A stretch of 64,000 nt of DNA from Luteolibacter ambystomatis. Its GTDB lineage: Bacteria > Verrucomicrobiota > Verrucomicrobiia > Verrucomicrobiales > Akkermansiaceae. Below, one piece after another: positions 43,238 through 51,198 of the stretch. A program made the position numbers and the translations under genes. Positions within the stretch are counted from its first letter, which is position 1; every line of letters starts with the position of its first letter. Under the pieces are notes generated by a model. It worked only from the letters and a program-made list of their open reading frames with translations. It searched no databases and was not told where the DNA came from. Where the stretch lies: assembly GCF_018137965.1 (NCBI RefSeq), contig NZ_CP073100.1, positions 434,001 through 498,000 of the forward strand. Direction: 5' to 3'.

Positions 43238-44467
43238 GTGTCCGACACCGTCCGTGAATCCCGCTCCCGCATGTTGCCGGTGATGTGGACGATGTGCTTT
43301 TTCCTCGGGCTCTCGCCGGGTTTCTGGGGATCGGCGCTGACCAATATCCTGAACGCGAAAGGGCTGGGGGATTGGATCACGCTGGCATTTCTGGTCACTC
43401 CCTGTGCGGCGCTCGTTTCACCATTGATTGCGGGAGCTCTCGCGGACCAGAGGATCCGGGCGGAACGATTGCTGGGGATCATCGCGTTGCTCGGGGCGGC
43501 ACTGCTGCTGGCGGCTTTCTGGACGCTGGAGCATGACTGGAACCCGTGGTGGTTCATCGGGTTTCTCGCGTTACATGCTCTTTTCGCCGGGCCCATGTGG
43601 GGACTGGGGACGATGATCGCCCTCACGCATCTGCCGAATGGCGAGCGCCAATTTCCACTGGCCCGCATGGGAGGAACGATCGGCTGGATGGCGGCAGGGC
43701 TGGCGACGAGCTATTTGCTGAACGGCGACCGCACGGTGGCCTCAGGGTATGCCTCGGTGATTTCACGCGTGGTGCTGGGTTTGCTGGCGTTCACCCTGCC
43801 CGCCACCCGTCCGAGCGCTCCGGGTCGCCGGTCATGGACGAGCTTGTTGGGACTGGAGGCCTTCGGGTTGTTGCGGGAGCGAGATCACTTCGTGTTCTTT
43901 TTCACGACGGCGCTGCTGTCGGTGCCGATGTCCGCGTTCTACATGTTCGTGCCACGGCATCTGGAGGCTCTTGGAGACCTGCATGCCTCGGCCACGATGA
44001 CGCTGGGCCAGTGGTCGGAGGTCGGCGCGATGATCCTGGTGGGGGCGGTGATGGCCCGCTGCCGGGTGAAGACGGTGCTGGTGTGGGCGCTGGGGCTGAC
44101 GCTGGTGCGGTTCGCCTGCTTCACCGTGGCAGGTGGAACGGGGATCCGCGGCTGGCTGATCGCGGGCGTGTCGCTTCACGGCATCGCCTACACGTTTTAC
44201 TTCATTACCGCGCAGATCTTCCTGGACCGGCGGGTGCCGCCTGGATTGCGGGGGCAGGCGCAGGGATTGCTCACCTTGGTCTCATCCGGGATCGGGACTC
44301 TGACCGGGACGATGTTCGTCGGGTATCTCCACCGCCTTACAGTGGTCGGCGGCGCGGGAGGCTGGCAGGCCTTCTGGGCGGTGTTGACCGTGATCCTGCT
44401 GCTGTGCCTGATCCTTTTTGCGGTGCTCTACAAGGGAGCTCCGTCATCGCAGGAACGGAAATCGTGA
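43238..44467 (+). CDS. MFS transporter (nucleoside:H+ symporter-like)
   Basis: The 409-aa protein has about 12 hydrophobic helices arranged as two six-helix halves with a central cytoplasmic loop (about 185-205). SPGFWGSALTNILNAKGLGDW and the loop after helix 2 (GALADQRIRAERLLG, in place of the usual GxLaDrxGrr) show MFS ancestry. The distribution of motifs resembles the nucleoside:proton symporter group (NupG/XapB-like). A GTG at 43238 (MSDTVRES) is used; an ATG at 43271 is possible. The gene begins 68 nt after the S66 peptidase and may share its transcript. The substrate is not determinable. Confidence 0.82.
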   Translation: MSDTVRESRSRMLPVMWTMCFFLGLSPGFWGSALTNILNAKGLGDWITLAFLVTPCAALVSPLIAGALADQRIRAERLLGIIALLGAALLLAAFWTLEHDWNPWWFIGFLALHALFAGPMWGLGTMIALTHLPNGERQFPLARMGGTIGWMAAGLATSYLLNGDRTVASGYASVISRVVLGLLAFTLPATRPSAPGRRSWTSLLGLEAFGLLRERDHFVFFFTTALLSVPMSAFYMFVPRHLEALGDLHASATMTLGQWSEVGAMILVGAVMARCRVKTVLVWALGLTLVRFACFTVAGGTGIRGWLIAGVSLHGIAYTFYFITAQIFLDRRVPPGLRGQAQGLLTLVSSGIGTLTGTMFVGYLHRLTVVGGAGGWQAFWAVLTVILLLCLILFAVLYKGAPSSQERKS

Positions 44468-44486
44468 AAGGCGATCCGCCGCCTTC

Positions 44487-45407
44487 CTATTGCCCGATCG
44501 GCTTTTTCTGGAACTCCTCGTCACGCAGCTTGCGGAGGTATTCGAGATACTTGCGCTGGGCGTCGAGAGTCGGATCGGTGGTATCCTGACCGTATTTTTT
44601 CCAAGGGCCGTAAGGCACCTGACCGGCTTCCACGAAGCGCCAATGGACCTTCTGACCGGAGGTGATGCCGAGGTAGTCGCGGACGGACGGGGAAATATCG
44701 ATGCCGGCGGACTGGTTGGAGGTGTTCTTCGGCGGCTTGTTGCCGAAGACGTATTCCCAATCGTCCGTCACCCACGGGCCGCAATCCTCCCACTGGGCGT
44801 AGCAACTCCGGTTGTTGTAGTAGATCTGGAGCCAGCGGCCCTTGCAGACGGTCTTGCCCGGTTCCGGGTTGAGCCGGCCGAACCACGGGATCACCCTGCT
44901 CGCTTCCGGCTTGTGGAAGGTCGAACTGATGACGTCGTTGTAGGGCAGGGCGATGTAGAAAGGATTGAGCTTCGGCGAGAAGGATTTCGGCCGGAAATCA
45001 CCGGTTTTGAAATCCGCGACGCGGCTGCCGGGCTCGGGATCATCGAAGCCGCCGAAATTCGAGGTCCACGCTTGGTCCCAGGAAGACTTGGTGTTGGGCG
45101 TGGGATTGTTCTGGGAAGGAAGCTCACCGATCCAGAAGACGGTGGCGGTGACGGACATGCGCCACGGATAGAGCACGCGGGCCGTGGGATCGACAGGGCG
45201 TGCGGGCGCGGCGGAGAGATTGCTGGTGGGGATCACCACCCGGGGAGCCGCACCGGAAGCCGCAGTGCCGACGCTGGGCTGGGGGCTGGTAGGCACGATC
45301 ACCCGGGGTACGCCGCTTGCCGTGGCCGCCGTCTGGGCCTGAGAAAACGAACCCGCTGCGAGCAGCAGCGGGAAGGTCACGGCGAGTGTGGCACGGGTCG
45401 TGATCAT
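44487..45407 (-). CDS. secreted protein with double-psi beta-barrel-like C-terminal region
   Basis: The 306-aa product has a signal peptide from the ATG at 45407 (MITTRATLAVTFPLLLAAG, cut near SFSQAQ) and a Pro/Ser/Ala-rich linker with a twice-repeated phrase (PRVIVPTS, PRVVIPTS). A mature domain (about 80-290) follows. Its segment CYAQWEDCGPW ... AGIDISPSVRDYLGI ... KVHWRFV resembles the strand order of RlpA/expansin-like double-psi beta-barrels, where a DxGP motif and an iDLSxxAxxxLG helix recur. If so, it may act on or bind cell-wall peptidoglycan. This is a fold-level guess. It overlaps none of its neighbours and runs convergent with the MFS gene (19 nt between stops). Confidence 0.7.
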   Translation of the reverse strand: MITTRATLAVTFPLLLAAGSFSQAQTAATASGVPRVIVPTSPQPSVGTAASGAAPRVVIPTSNLSAAPARPVDPTARVLYPWRMSVTATVFWIGELPSQNNPTPNTKSSWDQAWTSNFGGFDDPEPGSRVADFKTGDFRPKSFSPKLNPFYIALPYNDVISSTFHKPEASRVIPWFGRLNPEPGKTVCKGRWLQIYYNNRSCYAQWEDCGPWVTDDWEYVFGNKPPKNTSNQSAGIDISPSVRDYLGITSGQKVHWRFVEAGQVPYGPWKKYGQDTTDPTLDAQRKYLEYLRKLRDEEFQKKPIGQ

Positions 45408-45491
45408 GCGGAGGGAATGTCCGGACGCCCCCCCGGGGGGCGCCGAATGAAACTGCATTCTCCGGATTTCGGAGGCTGGCGCAAGGCAAAA

Positions 45492-45516
45492 GCCGACCGT
45501 TAGAGGAGCGGTCGGC
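45492..45516 (-). terminator. rho-independent terminator of the PEP-CTERM gene
   Basis: GCCGACCG (45492-45499) pairs with CGGTCGGC (45509-45516). On minus the stem is followed by TTTTGCC, 14 nt past the PEP-CTERM stop. Confidence 0.75.
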
Positions 45517-45529
45517 AGGCCTTGGAGGA

Positions 45530-46135
45530 TCAGCGCTTCCGGCGGAGCAGGCCGACGGAGGCAAGTCCGATCAGGAGAACGGAACTCGGTTCCGGAACCA
45601 CCGCCCAGGTCACGACGTCCTGGCGGGTGTCGTTGGTGAGGTAGGTGAGGGCCACCGGGGTGTAGGTGTTCACGTTCGCCAGATAGTTGTTGGCGGCGGC
45701 GACCACTGCCGGGGAGTCCAGAAGGCGGACATTACCGGAGGAAAGGGAGCCATTGTCACCCATCACGATTTCCCAGATCGCGGCCTGGACGCCTGCGGCA
45801 TCCACATTCGTCTGGCCGGAGGCGAGGTAGCCACCCACCAGACGCGAAATGGTGTCATACTGGGTCAGCGACAGCGGATTCTGGATGTTGTAAACCAGAT
45901 TTTCGCCATACGAGAGACCTGCAAGAGGTTCCACGCAGAAGGCTGGGCCGAAATCGAAGTTCAACTGGCCGGCGTTCTGGAGTTCGCCGTGGGCCGGATT
46001 GCCGTCAAAAGTGACGTTCACCAGCACTTGGGGGTTCGCATCAATCAGATGCGCCTGAAGCGTTTGGGCGTTTACCCGGCCTGAAACCAAGGCCAAGGCG
46101 ATCGCTGCCACGCCAAGTAGCAGTTTCGTTTTCAT
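45530..46135 (-). CDS. PEP-CTERM protein with thioester-domain-like motifs
   Basis: The 201-aa exported protein has a signal peptide (MKTKLLLGVAAIALALVSG..., cut near VNAQ) and a textbook C-terminal PEP-CTERM sorting signal: VPEP, a hydrophobic helix (SSVLLIGLASVGLL) and RRKR. Such tails are processed by exosortase for surface display or release. The middle contains FCVEPL (C67) and, 50 residues later, GVQAAIWEIV (Q117, W121). This is the Cys ... [hydrophobic]Q-x-A-[hydrophobic]-W pattern of thioester domains, in which a Cys-Gln thioester forms and can bond covalently to host or matrix amines. The thioester reading is inference. Exosortase is not in this window. The 235-nt upstream spacer (46136-46370) is AT-rich with no other gene. 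Confidence 0.88.
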   Translation of the reverse strand: MKTKLLLGVAAIALALVSGRVNAQTLQAHLIDANPQVLVNVTFDGNPAHGELQNAGQLNFDFGPAFCVEPLAGLSYGENLVYNIQNPLSLTQYDTISRLVGGYLASGQTNVDAAGVQAAIWEIVMGDNGSLSSGNVRLLDSPAVVAAANNYLANVNTYTPVALTYLTNDTRQDVVTWAVVPEPSSVLLIGLASVGLLRRKR

Positions 46136-46370
46136 GTGGGGGGAGGCTCGTAGTGAAGCGTTAGAGAGCACCCCGCATCAAGCCCAACCGCCGGATCGGG
46201 CAATTTGCCCGATTGTGCAATTCTGTAACTATCTCATAATGAGTTATTTAAATTGGGTCAAAAATTGGTGTGTATCCAATCCATCATAACTCGATGATAT
46301 TTAATGCTTCCTTATCATCATGCAAAACCACGGGTAAAACTCCGTAGATCCTGTCCCAACTATCAGGTTT

Positions 46371-47987
46371 TTAGAACTTCCGCAGGATCGTATCGCGCTT
46401 CAACCGCTCGACCGCCTGGGGGTGATCGAGGGTGAAGTGAAGGCCACGGGATTCCTTGCGGCGAATGGCGCAGTCCACGATCAGAGCGGCGACGGTCACG
46501 AGGTTCCGGAGTTCAAGGATATCCGCATTGACGCGGTGGCCCCAGTAGAACTCGCGGACCTCTTTCTTGAGGTTCCGCAAGCGAGTGGCGGCGCGACGGA
46601 GGCGGTTCTCGGTGCGGACGATGGAAACGTAGTCCCACATCAGGCGGCGGATCTCGTCCCAGTTGTGGTAGATCACAACCAGTTCGTCCGGCTCGGCCAC
46701 GTCACCGTGGTGCCACTCGGGGATCGCCGGGGCCTCGTCCTCATGAGGCTTTTCCGGTGAGTAGAACTTCAGCATCTCGTCCAAGGCGCGGCGGGCGGTG
46801 ACATTGCCCTCCAGCAGCGAGTTCGAGGCGAGGCGGTTCGCTCCGTGGAGGCCGGTGCAGGCGACCTCGCCGATGGCGTAGAGCCCGCGGACGGAGGTCT
46901 TGCCATCCACATCCGTGACCACGCCGCCGCATTGGTAGTGGGCGGCGGGGACGACGGGGATCGGCTGCTTCTCGCAGTCGATGCCGTATTTCAGCAGGTT
47001 CTGATAGATGAAGGGGAAGTGCTCCTTCATGAAGCCCAGAGGCTTGTGGGTGACGTCCAGATAGACGCAGGGCGCGCCGGTGCGCTTGATCTCGCGGTCG
47101 ATTGCGCGGGCGACGATGTCGCGGGGGGCGAGCGAGCCACGCGGATCGCTCTTCTTGGTGAAATCCTCACCCTTGGCATTGATGAGGATGCCGCCCTCGC
47201 CGCGGACCGCCTCACTGACGAGGAAGGAGCGGGCCTCGGGGCCGGTGGCGGCGGGGTTGTAGAAGCAGGTCGGGTGGAACTGGATGAACTCCATGTTCGC
47301 CACATTGGCACCAGCCCGCCAAGCCATCGCCACGCCGTCGCCGGTGGCGGCGTCCGGGTTGGTGGTATAGAGATAGACCTTGCCGCAGCCACCGGTGGCG
47401 AGGACCACGCGGTCCGAGCGGAACACCTGGACCGCGCCGGTTTTGCGATCAAGGACGTAGGCTCCCAGTGCGCGGTCATCGATGACCGCGCCGAGCTTGG
47501 CGGTGGTGATCAGGTCGATGGCGTAGTGGTGTTCGAGAATCGTGAGATTCGGCGTGTTGCGGGCCTGTTCCACCAATGCGCGGGCGATTTCCCGGCCGGT
47601 GGTGTCGCGGGTGTGAAGGATGCGGCGCTGGGAGTGGCCGCCTTCCTTGCCGAGCTGGTAGTGGCCGTTCTCGCGATCGAAGCCTACGCCGTAGCCGGTG
47701 AGATCATCAATGGTGGCCACGCCTTCTTCGACGATGATGCGGACGGCGGCTTCGTCGCAAAGGCCGGCACCAGCGTCGAGGGTATCGGCGACGTGCTTTT
47801 CAAGGGTATCGCCCTCGTCGCAGAATCCCGGGGGCAGCACGGAGGCGATGCCGCCTTGGGCCCACGCGGTGTTGGATTCAAAGACGCCGCCCTTGGCGAG
47901 CACGATGACGGAGCCGTGTTTGGCGGCCCGGATGGCGAAACTCAGTCCGGCGATGCCGGCGCCGATGACAAGGAAGTCGGCGGTCAT
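46371..47987 (-). CDS. nadB: L-aspartate oxidase
   Basis: NadB oxidises L-aspartate to iminoaspartate with FAD, the first step of de novo NAD synthesis. The 538-aa protein begins with the FAD-binding GxGxxG motif (LVIGAGIAGLSFAIRAAKHG) and continues with SNTAWAQGGIA, the family's substrate loop GGHSQRRILHTRDTTGREI, and the FAD region EVACTGLHGANRLASNSLLEG. A C-terminal helical domain (LRRAATRLRNLKKEVREFYW) completes it. NadA and NadC are not seen here. NAD kinase lies at 5.7 kb, unlinked. The assignment is secure. Confidence 0.96.
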   Translation of the reverse strand: MTADFLVIGAGIAGLSFAIRAAKHGSVIVLAKGGVFESNTAWAQGGIASVLPPGFCDEGDTLEKHVADTLDAGAGLCDEAAVRIIVEEGVATIDDLTGYGVGFDRENGHYQLGKEGGHSQRRILHTRDTTGREIARALVEQARNTPNLTILEHHYAIDLITTAKLGAVIDDRALGAYVLDRKTGAVQVFRSDRVVLATGGCGKVYLYTTNPDAATGDGVAMAWRAGANVANMEFIQFHPTCFYNPAATGPEARSFLVSEAVRGEGGILINAKGEDFTKKSDPRGSLAPRDIVARAIDREIKRTGAPCVYLDVTHKPLGFMKEHFPFIYQNLLKYGIDCEKQPIPVVPAAHYQCGGVVTDVDGKTSVRGLYAIGEVACTGLHGANRLASNSLLEGNVTARRALDEMLKFYSPEKPHEDEAPAIPEWHHGDVAEPDELVVIYHNWDEIRRLMWDYVSIVRTENRLRRAATRLRNLKKEVREFYWGHRVNADILELRNLVTVAALIVDCAIRRKESRGLHFTLDHPQAVERLKRDTILRKF

Positions 47988-48057
47988 GGGGTGGCGGGAA
48001 GCATTGGAGGCAACTTCCTCGCGGAAAAGGCAAATCTGTCACTCCCCTACAAAGGAA

Positions 48058-48087
48058 CAGGCTCCGGGGAGTGGACCCCGGAGCCTG
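48058..48087 (-). terminator. terminator of the nuo operon
   Basis: A perfect 12-bp stem, CAGGCTCCGGGG (48058-48069) with CCCCGGAGCCTG (48076-48087) and a 6-nt loop, lies 36 nt past the nuoN stop. TTCCTTT follows on minus. Confidence 0.65.
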
Positions 48088-48091
48088 TGGA

Positions 48092-48119
48092 GATTTGAAA
48101 TTTCAAATTTGAGATTCCT
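48092..48119. repeat. single period-7 array downstream of nuoN
   Basis: Read on plus the segment is GATTTGA-AATTTCA-AATTTGA-GATTCCT: four 7-mers sharing an ATT core. Its centre, ATTTGAAATTTCAAAT, is a perfect 16-bp palindrome. It lies between the nuoN stop and the operon terminator. The heptamer GATTTGA also occurs at the outer end of the array between nuoJ and nuoK. Confidence 0.7.
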
Positions 48120-48123
48120 ACGG

Positions 48124-49620
48124 TCAACCCAGCAGCCAGAGCACCGGCTGAGGCCACACGCCGAGGAGCAGGACCAGCACCGTCAGGACGGCCACCACCG
48201 CGCGGGTGATTGGTGGCAGGACGAGTGCCTTCGCGTTGTCGGCGGAGGGCTGCCACCACATCGCGCGGATGGTCTTGAAATAGTAGTAGAAACCGGCGGC
48301 TGCGGCGATGAAGCCGAGGACGACTCCCCACCAAAGCTGATGTTTCACCGCCAGCGAAAAGACAAGAAACTTGCCGATGAAACCGGCGGTGAGCGGCACA
48401 CCTGCGAGTGCTGCAAGCAGGACGGTGACGGCGAGCGCGAGCAGCGGATTGCGCTGGCCGAGGCCGTTGAAGTCCTCGATGCGCTCGCCCTCGCTCTGGA
48501 TGCGGACCTGGCCGAGCACGAAGAACGTGCCGAGGGTCATCAGCAGGTAGGTGGCGAGGTAGAAGGACACGGCCTTCACCGAGCCGAGCAGGTTGCCTTC
48601 ATCGGTGTTCCAAGCGGCGAGGGCCAGCAGCAGGAAACCGGCGTGGGCGATGGAGGAATAGGCGAGCAGGCGCTTGAAGTTCGTCTGCGGGATGGCGGCG
48701 AGATTGCCGAAGAGGAGAGTGAAGCAGGCCAGCACCAGCAGCAGCACCAGAACGGAACCGCGGACCGGAGACTCCGGAGCGAGGAAGGGCTGGAGGAAAC
48801 GGATGAGGAGGACGAAGCCCGCGGCTTTCGATCCGACGGAGAGGAAGGCGGTAGTGGGGGTGGGGGCACCCTGATAGACGTCCGGGATCCAGACCTGCAT
48901 CGGTGCGGCGCCAACCTTGAAGCCGAGGGACACCATCACCAGCGCGATGCCGAAGAGCAGCGGCAGGTAGCCTTGGCCGGGTTCCTGCACGGACGGCTGG
49001 GAAGTGATCCACTCGCTGATACCGGCAAGACTCATGGTGCCGGTGCTGCCGTAAATCCAGGCGATGCCGTAAACGAGGAAGCCGGTGCTGAGAGCGCCGA
49101 GGATGAGGTATTTCACGCCTGCCTCCAGCGAACCGACATTGCGGCGCATGTAGGCGACGAGGATGTAGAAGGTGATGGTGACCAGCTCGAGGGCGACAAA
49201 GGCACCGGCGAGATCCTTGGCGGAGGCCATCCACATCATGCCCGCGCAGGCGAAGACCGGCAGCGCGTAGTATTCGCCGGTGCCGGATTCGGAACCCGGA
49301 TGATCGGTGAAACGGGCGAGCACGCTGCGGAAGTCGATGGAAAGCAGGACGACGAGCAGGGTGCTGAGGAGAGCGAAGCCCTTGTAGAATTTCGCGAGGC
49401 TGTCGAAGGAGTAGAAGTTCCACAGCGGCCACTTCGCCCATGCTGCATCCGGCTTGGTTTCCGGTCCTACGGCGCAGAACAGGAGGCCGAGGATCACCGC
49501 CAGCCCGACCGCGGCCGCGCCGCCGACCCAGGCTTTCGAGCGGTTGGAGGAAAACGCCTCCGCCATCAGCAGGATGATGCCGAGTGCGACGGTCAGGGCT
49601 TCGAGGTAGTAAGCGGGCAT
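48124..49620 (-). CDS. nuoN: NADH-quinone oxidoreductase subunit N
   Basis: NuoN is one of the three antiporter-like proton-pumping subunits in the membrane arm of complex I. The 498 aa form about 14 transmembrane helices. The core GAAPMQVWIPDVYQGAPTPTTAFLSVGSK includes the conserved lysine-bearing, Mrp-antiporter-related loop, and LLAYSSIAHAGF contains the conserved mid-membrane His/Lys region. It is the last gene of the nuoGHIJKLMN operon, separated from nuoM by 27 nt that hold a short period-7 tract. The assignment is secure. Confidence 0.96.
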   Translation of the reverse strand: MPAYYLEALTVALGIILLMAEAFSSNRSKAWVGGAAAVGLAVILGLLFCAVGPETKPDAAWAKWPLWNFYSFDSLAKFYKGFALLSTLLVVLLSIDFRSVLARFTDHPGSESGTGEYYALPVFACAGMMWMASAKDLAGAFVALELVTITFYILVAYMRRNVGSLEAGVKYLILGALSTGFLVYGIAWIYGSTGTMSLAGISEWITSQPSVQEPGQGYLPLLFGIALVMVSLGFKVGAAPMQVWIPDVYQGAPTPTTAFLSVGSKAAGFVLLIRFLQPFLAPESPVRGSVLVLLLVLACFTLLFGNLAAIPQTNFKRLLAYSSIAHAGFLLLALAAWNTDEGNLLGSVKAVSFYLATYLLMTLGTFFVLGQVRIQSEGERIEDFNGLGQRNPLLALAVTVLLAALAGVPLTAGFIGKFLVFSLAVKHQLWWGVVLGFIAAAAGFYYYFKTIRAMWWQPSADNAKALVLPPITRAVVAVLTVLVLLLGVWPQPVLWLLG

Positions 49621-49627
49621 GGGAGAG

Positions 49628-49647
49628 GAATGACGAATGACTGAATC
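49628..49647. repeat. short period-7 tract in the nuoM-nuoN spacer
   Basis: Two identical heptamers GAATGAC at 49628-49634 and 49635-49641, then a partial third (TGAATC), fill the nuoM-nuoN spacer right up to the nuoM stop codon. It is short enough to be chance on its own. It is listed because other spacers of the same operon carry longer arrays of the same period. Confidence 0.45.
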
Positions 49648-51156
49648 TTATCGCAGCAGGTTGAGCAGGAGATTCGGGTAAAGCCCGACGGCCAGCAGTG
49701 CCACGATCAGAAGCAACGCCGGGATGCGCTCGGCGAAGGTGAGATCGGTGGTGGATTTCGTGGCGGGCACCGAGGGGCCTTGGAAGATACGGCGATAGGC
49801 GCGGAGCATGTAGATGGCGCTGATCACCACGCCCCAGATGGCGAGGATGCAGGCGATCTGGACGGGGCCGAGGCCGGATGCCGCGTTGTAGTTCTGGAAG
49901 GCGGAGAGGAAGACCATCACTTCACCGGCGAAGTTGGCGAGGCCGGGGAGGCCGATGGATGCCATGGCTCCGATGCCGAAGAGGAAGGCGAGGCCGGGCG
50001 TGGACTTGGCGAGGCCGCCCAAATCATAGAGATCGAGGGAACCGGTGCTGCGCTCGATCTTGTCAGCCAGTGAGAACTGCAGCGCGATGGAGATGCCGTG
50101 GGCGAACATCAGGATCACCGCGGCCGGGAGGGCGATGGTGTTCAAGGGCGTGAGGGAAGCGGTCCAACTCGCAGCCACGTGCTCCAAGCCACCAACATCC
50201 TCTCTTTGAATCCATTGGCCTTGGCTGGCGGCGAGAGCAGCGATGGCCAGGAAGATGTAGCCCATGTGCATCACCGACGAATTGCCGAGCAGGGTATCGA
50301 GGCGCTTCTGGTTGATGGTCACGTAGCCGACCCACAGGATATTGCCGAGCAGCAGGACCAGCAGCGGCGTGACCCAGGCATGCATTCCGACGGGCAGCAG
50401 CGGAATGGCGAGGCGGAGCAGGCCGTAGAGGCCGAATTTTTTCAGCACGCCCGCATGGAGCATGGAGGTGGGAGCCGGGGCGCTGGCGTAGGCCGGAGCG
50501 GCCCACGAGTGGAAGGGGAAGAGCGAGACCAGCGTGCCGAAGCCGACGAGCAGCAGCGCGGCGATGCCTTTCTGCGCCGCCGGGTCGATGGCGGTCTTTT
50601 CGGCGAGCATCTTCTGGATGTCGTAGGTGCCGGTGACATTCGCCAGCCAGACGAGACCGGCGAGGAGGATGATCGAGCCGAGGCCGAGATAGATGGTGAT
50701 CTTCCAAGCGGCTTCCTTGCGCTCGCCGCGACCGAGCATGCCGATCATCAGGAAGGTGGGGATCAGTGCCAGTTCATGGAAGGCGTAGAAGAAGAACAGG
50801 TCGGTGGCGGCGAAGGCTCCGAGTGCACCGGCGGAGATCAGCAGCGAGGAGCCATACCAGAGCTTGTCCTTGCCTTCCGGAGACTTGCCGGTGAGCACGG
50901 CGGCCAGCGTGACGATCACGGAGAGCAAGATCATCACCACGCTCATGCCATCGATCAGGCCGAAGGAGAGGTGGAGTTCCGGCTTTTGCAGAACGGTTAA
51001 CTTGGCGGCCCAACAGGTAGCCTTGGGCGTTATCGCTGCGGCGAGGCCGATCACCAGATTCGCCACTGCGGCGGCGATGGCGGTCAGGCGTGCCGGGGCA
51101 CCGCAGAGGATGGCGATGAAGCCGAGAATCGGAAGGAGGACGAGAAGCGCGAGCAT
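49648..51156 (-). CDS. nuoM: NADH-quinone oxidoreductase subunit M
   Basis: NuoM is an antiporter-like proton-pumping subunit of complex I. The 502-aa, roughly 14-helix protein shows the family motif LVSLFPFHSWAAPAYASAP with a conserved His. The glutamate of helix V is in FYAFHELALIPTFLMIG, and the lysine/His-bearing LGNSSVMHMGYIFL follows. Length matches E. coli NuoM (509 aa). It lies 42 nt after nuoL. Confidence 0.96.
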   Translation of the reverse strand: MLALLVLLPILGFIAILCGAPARLTAIAAAVANLVIGLAAAITPKATCWAAKLTVLQKPELHLSFGLIDGMSVVMILLSVIVTLAAVLTGKSPEGKDKLWYGSSLLISAGALGAFAATDLFFFYAFHELALIPTFLMIGMLGRGERKEAAWKITIYLGLGSIILLAGLVWLANVTGTYDIQKMLAEKTAIDPAAQKGIAALLLVGFGTLVSLFPFHSWAAPAYASAPAPTSMLHAGVLKKFGLYGLLRLAIPLLPVGMHAWVTPLLVLLLGNILWVGYVTINQKRLDTLLGNSSVMHMGYIFLAIAALAASQGQWIQREDVGGLEHVAASWTASLTPLNTIALPAAVILMFAHGISIALQFSLADKIERSTGSLDLYDLGGLAKSTPGLAFLFGIGAMASIGLPGLANFAGEVMVFLSAFQNYNAASGLGPVQIACILAIWGVVISAIYMLRAYRRIFQGPSVPATKSTTDLTFAERIPALLLIVALLAVGLYPNLLLNLLR

Positions 51157-51198
51157 CGGATGGGATGGCTGGTGTTCAGGGTTCGATTTTCAGCGGCT

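Noticed and set aside
47698-49644. 648-codon open frame on plus opposite nadB and nuoN
   Set aside because: It crosses two real genes and a terminator; it is a composition artefact.
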